From NCBI GenBank assembly GCA_900556485.1, contig USOX01000005.1, positions 62,001-126,000 of the forward strand: a stretch of DNA of 64,000 nt. The letters are read 5' to 3'. The notes below the pieces were generated by a model. The model did not search any database. It had not been told where the DNA came from and worked only from the letters and a program-made list of their open reading frames with translations. Source of the DNA: an uncultured Dysgonomonas sp. (GTDB taxonomy: Bacteria; Bacteroidota; Bacteroidia; Bacteroidales; Dysgonomonadaceae). The translations under genes and the position numbers were made by a program. This document shows, piece by piece, positions 1 to 10,100 of this stretch (the stretch's first letter is position 1; each line of letters starts with the position of its first letter).

Positions 1-870
1 GGGTTTGAGAAAGATTTTATTCCGGTAGGAGAGGCTCACGAAAAGAAACGTAAAGGAGCACGCAAAGCATTGATTAATGTGGCTGAAAAACTTCTTGGAT
101 ATGATATTCAAGACGATGCCCTGTTAGTTGTAACTAGTGGCCGCTACGAATACCGTAACAAAGGATTAGATGTATTTGTGGATGCCATGGGGCGTCTCGA
201 ACATGTGAAACAATTACAAAAAGATGTTATCGCATTTATTATGGTACCGGCATGGATTGATAGTCCGAGAGCCGATTTACAAAAGCGCCTTAAGTCAGAT
301 GAAACTCCTCAGACTTCGTTAAGCTATCCGCATATTACTCATTGGCTTAGGAATATGAACCATGATTCTATATTGAATCAGGCTAACTATTTGAAAATAG
401 GGAACAAAAAAGAAGACAGGGTGAAGCTTATCTTTGTTCCGTCTTATCTTAATGGTAACGATGGCATATTTAATATGCCATATTACGATTTACTTATTGG
501 TATGGATGTGTCTGTATTCCCATCATATTACGAGCCATGGGGTTATACTCCTCACGAAAGTATTGCATTCTCGGTGCCTACTATAACTACTTCTTTAGCC
601 GGATTTGGTCTTTGGATGCGCAAAATGGGAGATAAGAAAGGAATGGATGACGGAGCCGAAGTTGTAGACAGAGATGATTATAACTTTATCGAGGTTTCGG
701 AAGATATCTGCAATCTGGTTTTTGAAATGACAACAAAAAGTAAAAGACAAATAGGCCTTTTGCGCAAGGAAGCATTAGAAAGAGCTGCATTGGCGGATTG
801 GGCACATTTTTATAAATATTACGAAGAGGCATATAGTGCAGCTTTAGAAAAAGCATCAGAACGCAACTAG
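1..870 (+). CDS. Glycogen synthase, GT3 type, 3' part only
   Basis: This is the C-terminal 289 codons of a glycosyltransferase that adds glucose from a nucleotide sugar to glycogen in the cytoplasm. The reading frame is open at base 1, so the start lies outside the window; the internal TTG at 70 is not a credible start. The segment with FPSYYEPWGYTPHES near codon 180 is the conserved acceptor/donor-site block of eukaryotic-type (GT3) glycogen synthases, the form usual in Bacteroides. The C-terminal end is short and charged. It is followed 183 bases later by alpha-glucan phosphorylase on the same strand, so synthesis and breakdown of glycogen are encoded side by side. Family identity is strong; the donor (UDP- or ADP-glucose) cannot be read from this part. 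Confidence 0.9.
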   Translation, partial: GFEKDFIPVGEAHEKKRKGARKALINVAEKLLGYDIQDDALLVVTSGRYEYRNKGLDVFVDAMGRLEHVKQLQKDVIAFIMVPAWIDSPRADLQKRLKSDETPQTSLSYPHITHWLRNMNHDSILNQANYLKIGNKKEDRVKLIFVPSYLNGNDGIFNMPYYDLLIGMDVSVFPSYYEPWGYTPHESIAFSVPTITTSLAGFGLWMRKMGDKKGMDDGAEVVDRDDYNFIEVSEDICNLVFEMTTKSKRQIGLLRKEALERAALADWAHFYKYYEEAYSAALEKASERN

Positions 871-880
871 AGATTTTTTC

Positions 881-894
881 TGCAAACGTTTGCA
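881..894. promoter_or_regulatory. Perfect 14-bp palindrome, LacI-type operator or weak terminator
   Basis: TGCAAACGTTTGCA is a perfect palindrome lying 11 bases after the glycogen synthase stop codon and about 55 bases before the -7 element of the phosphorylase gene. It fits the general shape of LacI/CcpA-family operators, with a central CG and flanking AA/TT. It is followed by a short T run, so a weak hairpin terminator is the alternative reading. Confidence 0.4.
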
Positions 895-948
895 ATTTTT
901 GTGGAAAAGTATCTGACTTAACATAAATATTAAGTGCTTCAAATTCAT

Positions 949-956
949 TATATTTG
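949..956 (+). promoter_or_regulatory. Bacteroidetes -7 element for the phosphorylase gene
   Basis: TATATTTG matches the TAnnTTTG -7 consensus and predicts a transcript start near 962, giving a leader of about 90 bases. No clear -33 TTTG is seen. The leader contains a possible hairpin, CGCCGGT at 998-1004 pairing with ACCGGTG at 1028-1034. Confidence 0.5.
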
Positions 957-1053
957 TAAGCCTAATTAGCAGTATTAACAAAAAACAATCAAAAACGCGC
1001 CGGTATAAGAGCAAAAAGGAAATAAGAACCGGTGTTGGTTAAACAAAAAGTCT

Positions 1054-3639
1054 ATGAGAATTAAAGCAAGTTATTCTAACACTCCGTCGTGGAGAAGCGT
1101 GCATACGCAAGTAAATCTACCTAAGGATCTTCTCCCGCTAGAAAAAATAGCGCATAACCTATGGTGGGTATGGAACAATGATGCAACAGAACTTTTTGCT
1201 GAATTCGACAGAGAATTGTGGAAAGAATGTGAACACAATCCTGTAGTTTTACTTCAAAAATTATCATATGATAGAATTGACGAAATTCTTGCGGATGAGG
1301 CTTTGATGAAAAAAGTTAAAAGCGTCATCAAGAATTTTGATAAATATATGTCTCAAAAATTCGATACATCAAAACCATCTATTGCGTACTTTAGTATGGA
1401 GTATGGTTTTACTCATGTATTGAAAATATATTCAGGAGGTTTAGGTGTTTTAGCCGGAGACTACCTGAAAGAAGCTAGTGATAGCCATGTTGATCTTACA
1501 GGGGTAGGATTCTTGTATCGTTATGGATATTTTACACAGTCGATATCTCCTGATGGACAACAGGTTGCTAACTATGAACCTCAGAATTTTGGTGAACTAC
1601 CAATCGAACCTGTTTTACTCGAAGATGGTAATCAAATGATTTTGGCTGTTCCATTCCATGACAGAGACATTTATGCTAATGTATGGAAAGTAAATGTAGG
1701 TCGTATCAGCCTTTATCTATTGGATACAGATATTGATCCGAATAGTGAATATGACCGTCCTATCACTCACCAATTGTATGGTGGAGATTGGGAAAATCGT
1801 CTGAAACAAGAGTATTTGCTTGGTATTGGAGGTATCTTGTTGTTGAACAAACTGGGCATAAAGAAAGAAATTTATCATTGTAACGAAGGACATGCTGCTT
1901 TGATCAATGCACAACGTCTTGTTGATCTGATTGAAGGAGAAGGTCTTACATTCAATCAGGCATTGGAAGTTGTACGCGCTTCGGGCTTATATACAGTACA
2001 TACCCCTGTTCCAGCAGGACACGATTATTTTGATGAAGGCCTGTTAGGAAAATATTTAGGTCATTATCCTGCTCGTCTTGGCATTTCTTGGCAAGAATTT
2101 GTGGATATGGGACGCGAGCATCCGGGAAGTAACGAAAAATTCAGCATGAGTGTTTTCGCTTTGAATACTTGTTTGGAAGCTAATGGTGTTAGTTATCTGC
2201 ATGGAATAGTATCTCGTAAAATGTTTCAGCCAGTATGGCCGGGATATTTCCCTGAAGAATTACACGTAGGACATGTGACTAATGGTGTGCATATGCCAAC
2301 CTGGACTGCAAAAGAAATGAAAGACTTGTATGAAAAAACATTCGACAAGAATTTCTATGAAGACCAGTCAAATCACGAAATCTGGAGAAAAATATATGAA
2401 GTTTCGGATGAAGAAATCTGGAAGCTTCGTTCTCGTATGAAGAAACGTCTGATCAGTTATGTTCAGGAGCAAATGAAAGAAGGATGGATGAAACGTCAAA
2501 AAGCACCATCTGCCATACTTTCAGTTGTAGATAAAATCAATCCGGATGCTCTTCTTGTTGGTTTTGGACGTCGTTTTGCAACATATAAGCGTGCTCATCT
2601 GTTGTTTACTGACCTTGACCGTTTGGCTAAGTTAGTAAATAACGAAAAATATCCAATTCAATTCTTATATACAGGAAAAGCTCACCCTGCCGATGGAGCC
2701 GGACAAGGACTTATCAAACAAATTGTAGAGATTTCTCGTCGCCCTGAATTTATGGGTAAGATTATCTTCCTCGAAAACTATGATATGCGTTTAGCTAAGC
2801 GTTTGATTTCGGGCGTTGATATTTGGTTGAATACGCCTACTCGTCCGCTTGAAGCTTCCGGTACTTCGGGAGAAAAAGCTGAAATGAATGGTGTGCTAAA
2901 CTTTTCTGTACTCGATGGATGGTGGTACGAAGGTTATAAGAAAGATGCAGGTTGGGCATTAACAGACAAACGTACATATTCTTATCAGGCATACCAGGAT
3001 GAATTAGATGCATCTGAAATCTATTCAAAATTCGAAAACGAAATATTGCCATTGTATTATGCGCGTAATTCGAAAGGATATTCACCGGAATGGATTCAGT
3101 TTGTAAAGAACTCTATAGCTAATATTGCACCGGAATATACTACTAAACGTATGATCGACGATTATATCAATGTATTTTATAAACCGGAATTAGTTCGTTC
3201 AAAATTAGTGACAGAGAATAATTATGCTAAAGCAAAAGAACTTGCTGCATGGAAAGAAGATACTGCTGCTAATTGGGATAAGATGGTAATAGAAAAAGTT
3301 ACTCTTAACGGGCAAGATATAAAAGAAGCTTCTCAGCTGGGGATGACTAACTTTACTGAAGGCCAAGAGGTGAATATTGAGGTTGTTATCGATAAAAAAG
3401 GTATGATTGGTGATCTTGGTGTTGATAGAGTGATGGTTGAATTTGATGCTGAAAATCAGGTTAATAAGTTTAGATCGTCTGTAGAATTCAATTTGGTTAA
3501 GCGTGAAGGTTCTAAGCTATACTTCCAGTTAATAGAAAAAGCGAAAGTACCGGGAGTGGCTAACTTCTCATGCCGTGTGTTCCCTAAACATCCGGATATG
3601 GCTCACCGTATGGACTTTGCATATGTTCGTTGGATCTAA
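1054..3639 (+). CDS. glgP: Alpha-glucan (glycogen) phosphorylase, GT35
   Basis: This enzyme releases glucose-1-phosphate from alpha-1,4-glucans such as glycogen, in the cytoplasm. The 861-residue protein is of the 'short form' alpha-glucan phosphorylase type: an N-terminal DUF3417-like region (about residues 13-115, with HNLWWVWN) precedes the GT35 core. The pyridoxal-phosphate lysine is expected at K608 in EASGTSGEKAEMNG (600-613), followed by the family's VLDGWW motif. The ATG at 1054 lies about 90 bases after a TAnnTTTG -7 element. A strong terminator follows, so the gene is probably transcribed alone. It sits directly downstream of glycogen synthase, the usual pairing for glycogen turnover. 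Confidence 0.95.
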   Translation: MRIKASYSNTPSWRSVHTQVNLPKDLLPLEKIAHNLWWVWNNDATELFAEFDRELWKECEHNPVVLLQKLSYDRIDEILADEALMKKVKSVIKNFDKYMSQKFDTSKPSIAYFSMEYGFTHVLKIYSGGLGVLAGDYLKEASDSHVDLTGVGFLYRYGYFTQSISPDGQQVANYEPQNFGELPIEPVLLEDGNQMILAVPFHDRDIYANVWKVNVGRISLYLLDTDIDPNSEYDRPITHQLYGGDWENRLKQEYLLGIGGILLLNKLGIKKEIYHCNEGHAALINAQRLVDLIEGEGLTFNQALEVVRASGLYTVHTPVPAGHDYFDEGLLGKYLGHYPARLGISWQEFVDMGREHPGSNEKFSMSVFALNTCLEANGVSYLHGIVSRKMFQPVWPGYFPEELHVGHVTNGVHMPTWTAKEMKDLYEKTFDKNFYEDQSNHEIWRKIYEVSDEEIWKLRSRMKKRLISYVQEQMKEGWMKRQKAPSAILSVVDKINPDALLVGFGRRFATYKRAHLLFTDLDRLAKLVNNEKYPIQFLYTGKAHPADGAGQGLIKQIVEISRRPEFMGKIIFLENYDMRLAKRLISGVDIWLNTPTRPLEASGTSGEKAEMNGVLNFSVLDGWWYEGYKKDAGWALTDKRTYSYQAYQDELDASEIYSKFENEILPLYYARNSKGYSPEWIQFVKNSIANIAPEYTTKRMIDDYINVFYKPELVRSKLVTENNYAKAKELAAWKEDTAANWDKMVIEKVTLNGQDIKEASQLGMTNFTEGQEVNIEVVIDKKGMIGDLGVDRVMVEFDAENQVNKFRSSVEFNLVKREGSKLYFQLIEKAKVPGVANFSCRVFPKHPDMAHRMDFAYVRWI

Positions 3640-3667
3640 AAAAAATATAAAATAAATACTATAGAGA

Positions 3668-3705
3668 AAGAGAGTTGCTTTTTATAGGTAACTCTCTTTT
3701 TTTTG
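3668..3705 (+). terminator. Rho-independent terminator after glgP
   Basis: AGAGAGTT and AACTCTCT form a stem with a 13-base loop, followed by a run of eight T. Confidence 0.85.
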
Positions 3706-3746
3706 TTTTTATATTGGAGATTTTTATTAAAAAAAGCTATTTTCTT

Positions 3747-3754
3747 TATCTTTG
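3747..3754 (+). promoter_or_regulatory. -7 element before the zinc-ribbon gene
   Basis: TATCTTTG matches TAnnTTTG. It overlaps a possible upstream TTG start in the same frame, and this is why the ATG at 3782 is chosen as the gene start. Confidence 0.6.
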
Positions 3755-3781
3755 ATTTCTACTTATAAAAAGTTATACCCT

Positions 3782-4042
3782 ATGAAAAACCTTTTAATAC
3801 GATGCCCTAAATGTAAATGGGAACCAAGTGCAGAGCATACTTGGGAATGTTCTTGTGGGCATGAATGGAATACATTTGAAACAGGAGGTTGTTGTCCTAA
3901 ATGTGGAAGGGTGTGGAAACACACTCAATGCTATCCGGATCAATGTAATCAATGGAGTTTACATATCGACTGGTATGGTGGATTTGATGATAAAGTTAAA
4001 CAGTTGATAGAGTCTATAATACGGGAAAAACAGAACATATAG
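3782..4042 (+). CDS. Small zinc-ribbon-like protein, function unknown
   Basis: This 86-residue protein carries closely spaced cysteine pairs: CPKC near the start, CSCG in the middle, then CCPKCG, with further Cys and His residues after it. This is the look of one or two rubredoxin-like zinc ribbons. No other domain is visible; the C-terminal 25 residues form a charged helix. The gene has its own -7 element and its own terminator, so it is a single transcription unit between glgP and the iron transporter. I do not recognise a specific family, and zinc binding is inferred from the cysteine pattern. A role in nucleic-acid or metal handling is possible but not shown. Confidence 0.7.
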   Translation: MKNLLIRCPKCKWEPSAEHTWECSCGHEWNTFETGGCCPKCGRVWKHTQCYPDQCNQWSLHIDWYGGFDDKVKQLIESIIREKQNI

Positions 4043-4052
4043 TATATTTGAG

Positions 4053-4078
4053 AGGAGTTTTTACTCCTTATTTTTTTA
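4053..4078 (+). terminator. Terminator after the zinc-ribbon gene
   Basis: AGGAGT and ACTCCT form a short stem with a TTTT loop, followed by TTATTTTTTT. Confidence 0.7.
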
Positions 4079-4181
4079 TGTTCTTTTTTATATTCATTCT
4101 AAATAATATCGATCTTTTGTACTTATATCTGGTAAAAAATATGCATCTTTGTACACCTTTATTATAAAAGATATTCGAAGT

Positions 4182-6665
4182 ATGTTTTTATCAGATCTGA
4201 AAACGGGAGAGAAAGGGATTATCGTTAAAGTAAATGGAAGCGGGGCCTTTCGTAAACGTATTTTGGAGATGGGTTTTATTAAGGGCAAAACTATTAAAGT
4301 TATTTTAAATGCACCTTTAAAAGACCCTATCAAATATAAAATAATGGATTATGAAGTTTCGTTACGTCGTAGCGAAGCACGCTTAATAGAAGTTATTTAT
4401 CCTGATACTTCTCCCAATATAGAGGACTTGAAACATGAGAATTCTTTTAATGGAGGAGATGAACATAACAATGGTTTAGAAAAAACAGATGTCAAGATAA
4501 GGGATCATTCCGATAAAAAAGTTATATCTGTAGCATTAGTGGGTAACCCAAATGCCGGTAAAACATCTCTATTTAATATTGCATCAGGGGCTCACGAGCA
4601 TGTTGGTAATTATGGGGGGGTGACGGTTGATTCTAAAGAAGGAAAGTTCAAGCATGGTGGATATACATTTCGCATTGTAGATTTACCTGGTACATATTCA
4701 CTTTCTGCATATACTCCGGAAGAGCTTTTTGTAAGAAGTCATATTGTGGATGAAAATCCTGATGTTATTATCAATATTGTTGCAGCTTCGAATCTTGAAC
4801 GTAATTTATATCTTACTACAGAGTTGATAGATATGGAGGTGCCTGTTGTTATGGCCCTAAATATGTATGATGAGTTAACTGAAAGCGGAAGTAAGTTTAA
4901 TTATAAAGAGCTTTCGCGGATGATAGGCATCCCGATGATACCAACTGTAGCAAAGACTGGGGCAGGTATCGATGACTTATTTGATGCTGTGATCAGAATA
5001 TATGAAAACAAAGAGCCTGTTGCTCGCCGGGTACATATATACTATGGTAATACTGTAGAGAACTCTATAAGTAAACTCAATATATTATTAGACAAAAATA
5101 CAGCCCATAAATTATTATTTCCCAGACGATATATATCGATTAAGTTACTGGAAAAAGATTCGGATATTGAAGCTTATGTTAGTACATTCTCGAATAGCGA
5201 TGCTATCTTCGAACTAAGGAACTCTGAAGTCAAATATATAGAAGAAACATTAAAAGAAGATACTGAATCGGTGCTAACAAACTCCCGCTATGGATTCATC
5301 GCCGGAGGATTAAAAGAAACTTTAAAAGAAAAAACGCATGAGTCGGATCGTACCCGGATAATTGATTCTGTGGTTACGAATAAATATTGGGGATTTCCTA
5401 TTTTCTTCTTTTTTATGTGGCTCATGTTTGAGTGTACTTTCCGTTTAGGGGGATACCCTATGGAATGGATCGAAAATGGGGTTGGGCTATTAGGTAATTT
5501 CATCCGCGAATATATGGCGGATGGAATGTTGAAAGATTTGATTGTAGACGGTATAATTGGTGGAGTAGGAGGGGTTATTGTCTTCCTTCCCAATATATTA
5601 ATCCTATATGCTTTTATCTCGTTTATGGAAGACTCAGGTTATATGGCTCGGGCAGCCTTTATAATGGATAAGGTTATGCATAAAATGGGATTGCACGGAA
5701 AATCTTTTATACCCTTGGTAATGGGGTTTGGTTGTAATGTGCCTGCTATATTGGCTACACGTACAATAGAAAGTCGTAATAGCCGGATGATAACAATGCT
5801 TATTAACCCTTTTATGTCGTGTAGTGCACGTTTGCCGGTTTATCTTCTTTTTGTCGGAGTATTTTTCAAATCATATGCAAGCTTTGTGTTATTCGGATTG
5901 TATTTCATCGGAATATTAATAGCTGTTATATCTGCACGCTTATTCAAACGCTTTTTATTTCCTAAAGAAGATACACCATTTGTAATGGAATTACCACCGT
6001 ATCGCATGCCAACAGCAAAAGCGGTTCTTATACATATGTGGGATAAATCGCGGCAATATTTGCGAAAAATGGGAGGTGTTATACTTATAGCTTCTATTAT
6101 TATATGGTTTTTAGGTTATTTCCCTCAAAATAAAGAGCGGGAAGAAAGTTATGACAATCAGATAGCTAAAGTTGAGGAACAATATAATAACAGGGGGGTA
6201 AGCGAAGAAGAAAAAGAAGAACAAGTTGCCGAAATTGAAAATCAAAGAAATACGGCCCATCAGGAAGATTCTTATATTGGACGTATAGGAAAAACAATAG
6301 AACCGGCTATGGCTCCTCTTGGGTTCGATTGGAAAATAAGTGTTAGTTTATTATCCGGTATGGCAGCCAAAGAGGTAGTTGTTAGTACATTAGGGGTTTT
6401 GTATACAGGTGACCCTGATAATCAGGAATCATTAGAAGATCGCTTAGTACAAGAAGTAAGAGCCGATAATACACCAGTTTTTACTCCATTGGTTGTAATT
6501 AGTTTATTATTATTTGTCCTTATTTATTTTCCTTGTGTTGCAACCATAGCAGCTATAAAAGAAGAATCAGGATCATGGAAGTGGGGTGTCTTTAGTATTT
6601 TCTACACAACAGGCTTAGCATGGCTTATTTCGTTCACTGTTTATCAAATTGGAAATTTATTCTAA
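4182..6665 (+). CDS. feoB: FeoA-FeoB fusion, ferrous iron transporter
   Basis: This 827-residue inner-membrane protein imports Fe(II), coupled to a GTPase-like N-terminal domain. Residues 1-75 are a FeoA-type SH3-like domain (MFLSDLKTGEKG onward), fused to FeoB. The G1 loop GNPNAGKT is at 121-128, with the G3 motif DLPGTYS and the G4-type motif NMYDE following. The C-terminal half has two Gate regions with multiple membrane helices, including the conserved GFGCNVPAI segment. FeoA-FeoB fusion is common in Bacteroidetes. ATG 4182 is preferred over the in-frame TTG at 4149 because the latter overlaps a TTTG promoter-like element. A terminator follows. The FeoB-associated small protein lies 4.9 kb away at 11521. 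Confidence 0.95.
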   Translation: MFLSDLKTGEKGIIVKVNGSGAFRKRILEMGFIKGKTIKVILNAPLKDPIKYKIMDYEVSLRRSEARLIEVIYPDTSPNIEDLKHENSFNGGDEHNNGLEKTDVKIRDHSDKKVISVALVGNPNAGKTSLFNIASGAHEHVGNYGGVTVDSKEGKFKHGGYTFRIVDLPGTYSLSAYTPEELFVRSHIVDENPDVIINIVAASNLERNLYLTTELIDMEVPVVMALNMYDELTESGSKFNYKELSRMIGIPMIPTVAKTGAGIDDLFDAVIRIYENKEPVARRVHIYYGNTVENSISKLNILLDKNTAHKLLFPRRYISIKLLEKDSDIEAYVSTFSNSDAIFELRNSEVKYIEETLKEDTESVLTNSRYGFIAGGLKETLKEKTHESDRTRIIDSVVTNKYWGFPIFFFFMWLMFECTFRLGGYPMEWIENGVGLLGNFIREYMADGMLKDLIVDGIIGGVGGVIVFLPNILILYAFISFMEDSGYMARAAFIMDKVMHKMGLHGKSFIPLVMGFGCNVPAILATRTIESRNSRMITMLINPFMSCSARLPVYLLFVGVFFKSYASFVLFGLYFIGILIAVISARLFKRFLFPKEDTPFVMELPPYRMPTAKAVLIHMWDKSRQYLRKMGGVILIASIIIWFLGYFPQNKEREESYDNQIAKVEEQYNNRGVSEEEKEEQVAEIENQRNTAHQEDSYIGRIGKTIEPAMAPLGFDWKISVSLLSGMAAKEVVVSTLGVLYTGDPDNQESLEDRLVQEVRADNTPVFTPLVVISLLLFVLIYFPCVATIAAIKEESGSWKWGVFSIFYTTGLAWLISFTVYQIGNLF

Positions 6666-6720
6666 ATTACCGTTAAATACTGTCTTTTTGTTTGGTAATT
6701 AAATAAAGGCTTACGAATAG

Positions 6721-6752
6721 AAAAAAGAACAATAATTTATTGTTCTTTTTTA
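6721..6752 (+). terminator. Terminator after feoB
   Basis: AAGAACAATAA is followed almost immediately by its complement TTATTGTTCTT and a T run. A second weak pairing, ATTACC with GGTAAT, lies just upstream at 6666-6699. Confidence 0.75.
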
Positions 6753-6969
6753 TTTTATGCCTAAAAAAGCCGAAAATAAGTGTTAAAAAGGAGTTGGTGC
6801 TGTTTTTTATTAAAGATAAACATAATATGTTAATTTTTTTTAAGAGCCATATTCCTTTTATAATGTCATATATTTAACATGTGAGATATTGTTTTATATT
6901 CGATGTTGACTATTTGTAATAAAATGACTTTCAAATTGATATTTTATAGATAAATCAATTATGGCATTG

Positions 6970-6997
6970 TTTGCTTTGTGAAAAATACCTAATTTTG
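6970..6997 (+). promoter_or_regulatory. Promoter of the SusC/SusD operon
   Basis: The -7 element TAATTTTG is at 6990-6997, with TTTG at 6970-6973 and TTG at 6967-6969 as -33 candidates. The predicted leader is about 105 bases. The rest of the 444-base gap after feoB is AT-rich, and I see nothing else in it beyond the feoB terminator. Confidence 0.6.
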
Positions 6998-7109
6998 TGT
7001 ATCGAAAAGTAAAGTGATGCTAAAAGAACAATTTTTGCGTCAAAACGTTAATAGGTAAATACACAGAGTTAGATTGAATTTATTTTATCTTTAATTAAGT
7101 AGTGTTTGT

Positions 7110-10100
7110 ATGAAGAAAAGAGTGATGTTAATTTTATCCTGCTTATTTTTAAGTATAGGATTTATTGTAGCACAAACTACTAGAGCTACAGGTACCGTTG
7201 TTGACGATGCCGGAGAACCAGTGGTTAGTGCGTCTGTTGTTGTAAAAGGAACGACAGTGGGTGTTGTAACTGATTTAGATGGGAAATTCTCGATTAATGT
7301 TCCGGATGGAAACAATACTTTGGTGTTTACATTAGTGGGAATGAAGACACTAGAAGTAAGGGCTTCTTCTAATATGAATGTCGTGATGGTATCTGATGAA
7401 AAGGTATTGGATGATGTGGTTGTTATTGGATATGGTGTAGTAAAAAAATCTGAACTGACGGGAGCTATATCGTCAGTAAATAGTGATAAATTTAGTGATA
7501 TACCAGTATCTTCGATTGCCCAAGCTTTACAAGGTAAGGTTAGTGGACTTCAAATAGTAAATACATCTGGACGTTCGGGTAATGAAACTCAAATTAGTTT
7601 ACGTGGTAATGGGTCTTTGAATGCATCTACGAATGTTTTATATATTATAGATGGGATACCTACAACCACAATTTCAGGTATCTCTACATCTGATATTGAT
7701 AATGTTTCTGTGTTGAAAGATGCTGCATCTACAGCAATCTATGGTTCCAGGGCTTCTAATGGTGTTATTATTATTACTACTAAAACTGGTAAACTTAATT
7801 CAAAAAATATAACATTTAATTCTACAATAGGATGGCAGTCGGTAGTGAAAAAACCGAAGCTTTTAAATGTAGGAGACTATACTAAAGTTATGAATACCGC
7901 GATTAGTAATTATCAGGCTGATATAGATGCTGGTATTCAAAAAGCACCATCTAATCCAAATTATATGACTCAATTTGTGCCTGTATCAAATGAAGGTACA
8001 AATTGGTTGGATGAAGTTATGAATGATAATGCTTTGACCCAAAATTATGAATTAGGCGTTTCTATAGGGGAAAGACAGACTCGCTTATATTTGGGTGCGG
8101 CATTCTACAAACAAGAAAGTGCAATAAAAATGGATGAATTCCAACGTTCTACAGTGAAATTGAACGCGAGTCATCAACTATATAGCAATTTTACATTTGG
8201 CGTAAATTCTAGTTTTGCACTAACTAAATCAGTGCCACTATTGCAAGATAATAACATTTATCAGCCATGGAATGCAGCTATGAAGGCTCGTCCTGATCAA
8301 AGTATCTATGATGATGAAGGTAAATTGAATAAAAATTACTTAACAAATCCATTGACCAATTTCGGCCGTGATGTTGAGTCTAATACATTAAGACTGACAG
8401 GTAATGCTTATTTCGATTTGGATATAATTGATGGTTTAAGATGGCATTCTTCTGCAGGAGGATATATATCAAATTATCGTCTTAATAGGTATGATCCTGC
8501 AAATACAAGAATGGGAGAGGATTCTCAAGCAAATCCTGTAGGTTATGGTCGCTATGAAACTAAGTATGATAGATCATATATTATTGAGAATACATTGACA
8601 TATTCAAATTCTATATTTGACAAACTAAATTATACTTTCTTATTAGGACATAGTTACCAAACAGAATCGGAGGAAGAATCTTTTATACAAGGTGAGGATT
8701 TTTCGTCTTCTGAATTGAAATGGTTAGATTCAGCAGGTAAAAAAACAGATGGAGGATCTAATTTTACAGAGAATGCGTTGGACTCTTATTTCAGCCGTCT
8801 TCAATTAAACTGGGACAACAGATATAATATGATGCTTTCTCTTAGACGAGATGGTTCTTCTAAGTTTAGTAAAGATAATCATTGGGGTAATTTCTTCGCT
8901 GTATCAGGCGCATGGACATTGTCTAACGAGCAGTTCTTCAAAAGTAATTTTATAGATCTATTAAGAGTTCGTGCATCATTTGGACAAACAGGTAATCAGG
9001 ATGGTATAGGAAATGCTTCAGGACAAAATCTTCTGTCTTCGGGAAGCGACTATAACTATAATGGAGCTCCTGGTTTGGCTCCTGCGAGATTGTATAATCC
9101 TGATTTAACATGGGAAAGGACAGAGGCTTTTGATGTCGGAGTTGATTTTAATACATGGAATAATAGAGTAATAGTTACTCTAGACTATTTTAGTAAGTTG
9201 ACTAAGGATCTTTTGTATAGCATTCCTGTACCTCACGAAACAGGCTTTAGAGTAATGCAGGCTAATAGTGGTCAAATTTCGAATAAAGGTTTTGAAATTG
9301 AAGCTGGAGTAGACATCATTAGAAAAACAGATATGAACTGGAATGTTTCTGCCAATTTTACATATGTGAAAAATAAAGTAAAAACGTTGGAAGATCCATT
9401 TAAGAAATATTATACAACACAGTTCGTGTCTATTATAGAAGAAGGACAACCTTTGGGTTCTTTCAGTTTGATTAAAGCTCTTGGCGTAGCACAGGAAGTA
9501 ACAGAATTGAAGGATAAAGATGGTGTTGTACGAACCACAATTCAGCCTGGAGATATGTTATATGAAGATCTGAATGGGGATGGTATCATCAATGAAAAAG
9601 ATAATCAGACATTCAATGGAGGACTTGCGCCAATGTATGGAGGATTTTCAACTACATTCCAATACAAAGGCTTCGATTTAGGTATTAACGCTCAATATTC
9701 TATTGGTAAAAAAATGTATGCATTATGGCTGGAAGGAACTAAAGGCCAGCTGAATGGAGGAGCTGTTGGGTATCCATCATATTCTGTTAATATGCTTAGT
9801 GAGATCAAAAAAGCATGGACTCCGGATAATAAAAATACCGATGTGCCACGCCTTAATGCTGGTTCTACTACCTCTAATTGGAATACAAGAAGATCTTCTA
9901 GATTTTTGTATGATGCAGATTATTTAAGAATATCAGATATTACATTAGGATTTGATCTTTGCAAATTAAATTTAGATGCATTGAAAAAAATCAATCAAGC
10001 CCGAGTTTTTATTCAGATGCGTAACCCTATTACAATTACTAATTATATAGGAACAGATCCTGAAGGACAATATGTTGATCCTGATAGAGAAAATAATAAA

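Noticed and set aside
5288..5593. 101-codon open frame on the minus strand inside feoB
   Set aside because: It lies wholly inside a conserved gene, has no promoter or ribosome site, and its sequence is low in complexity typical of a shadow frame.
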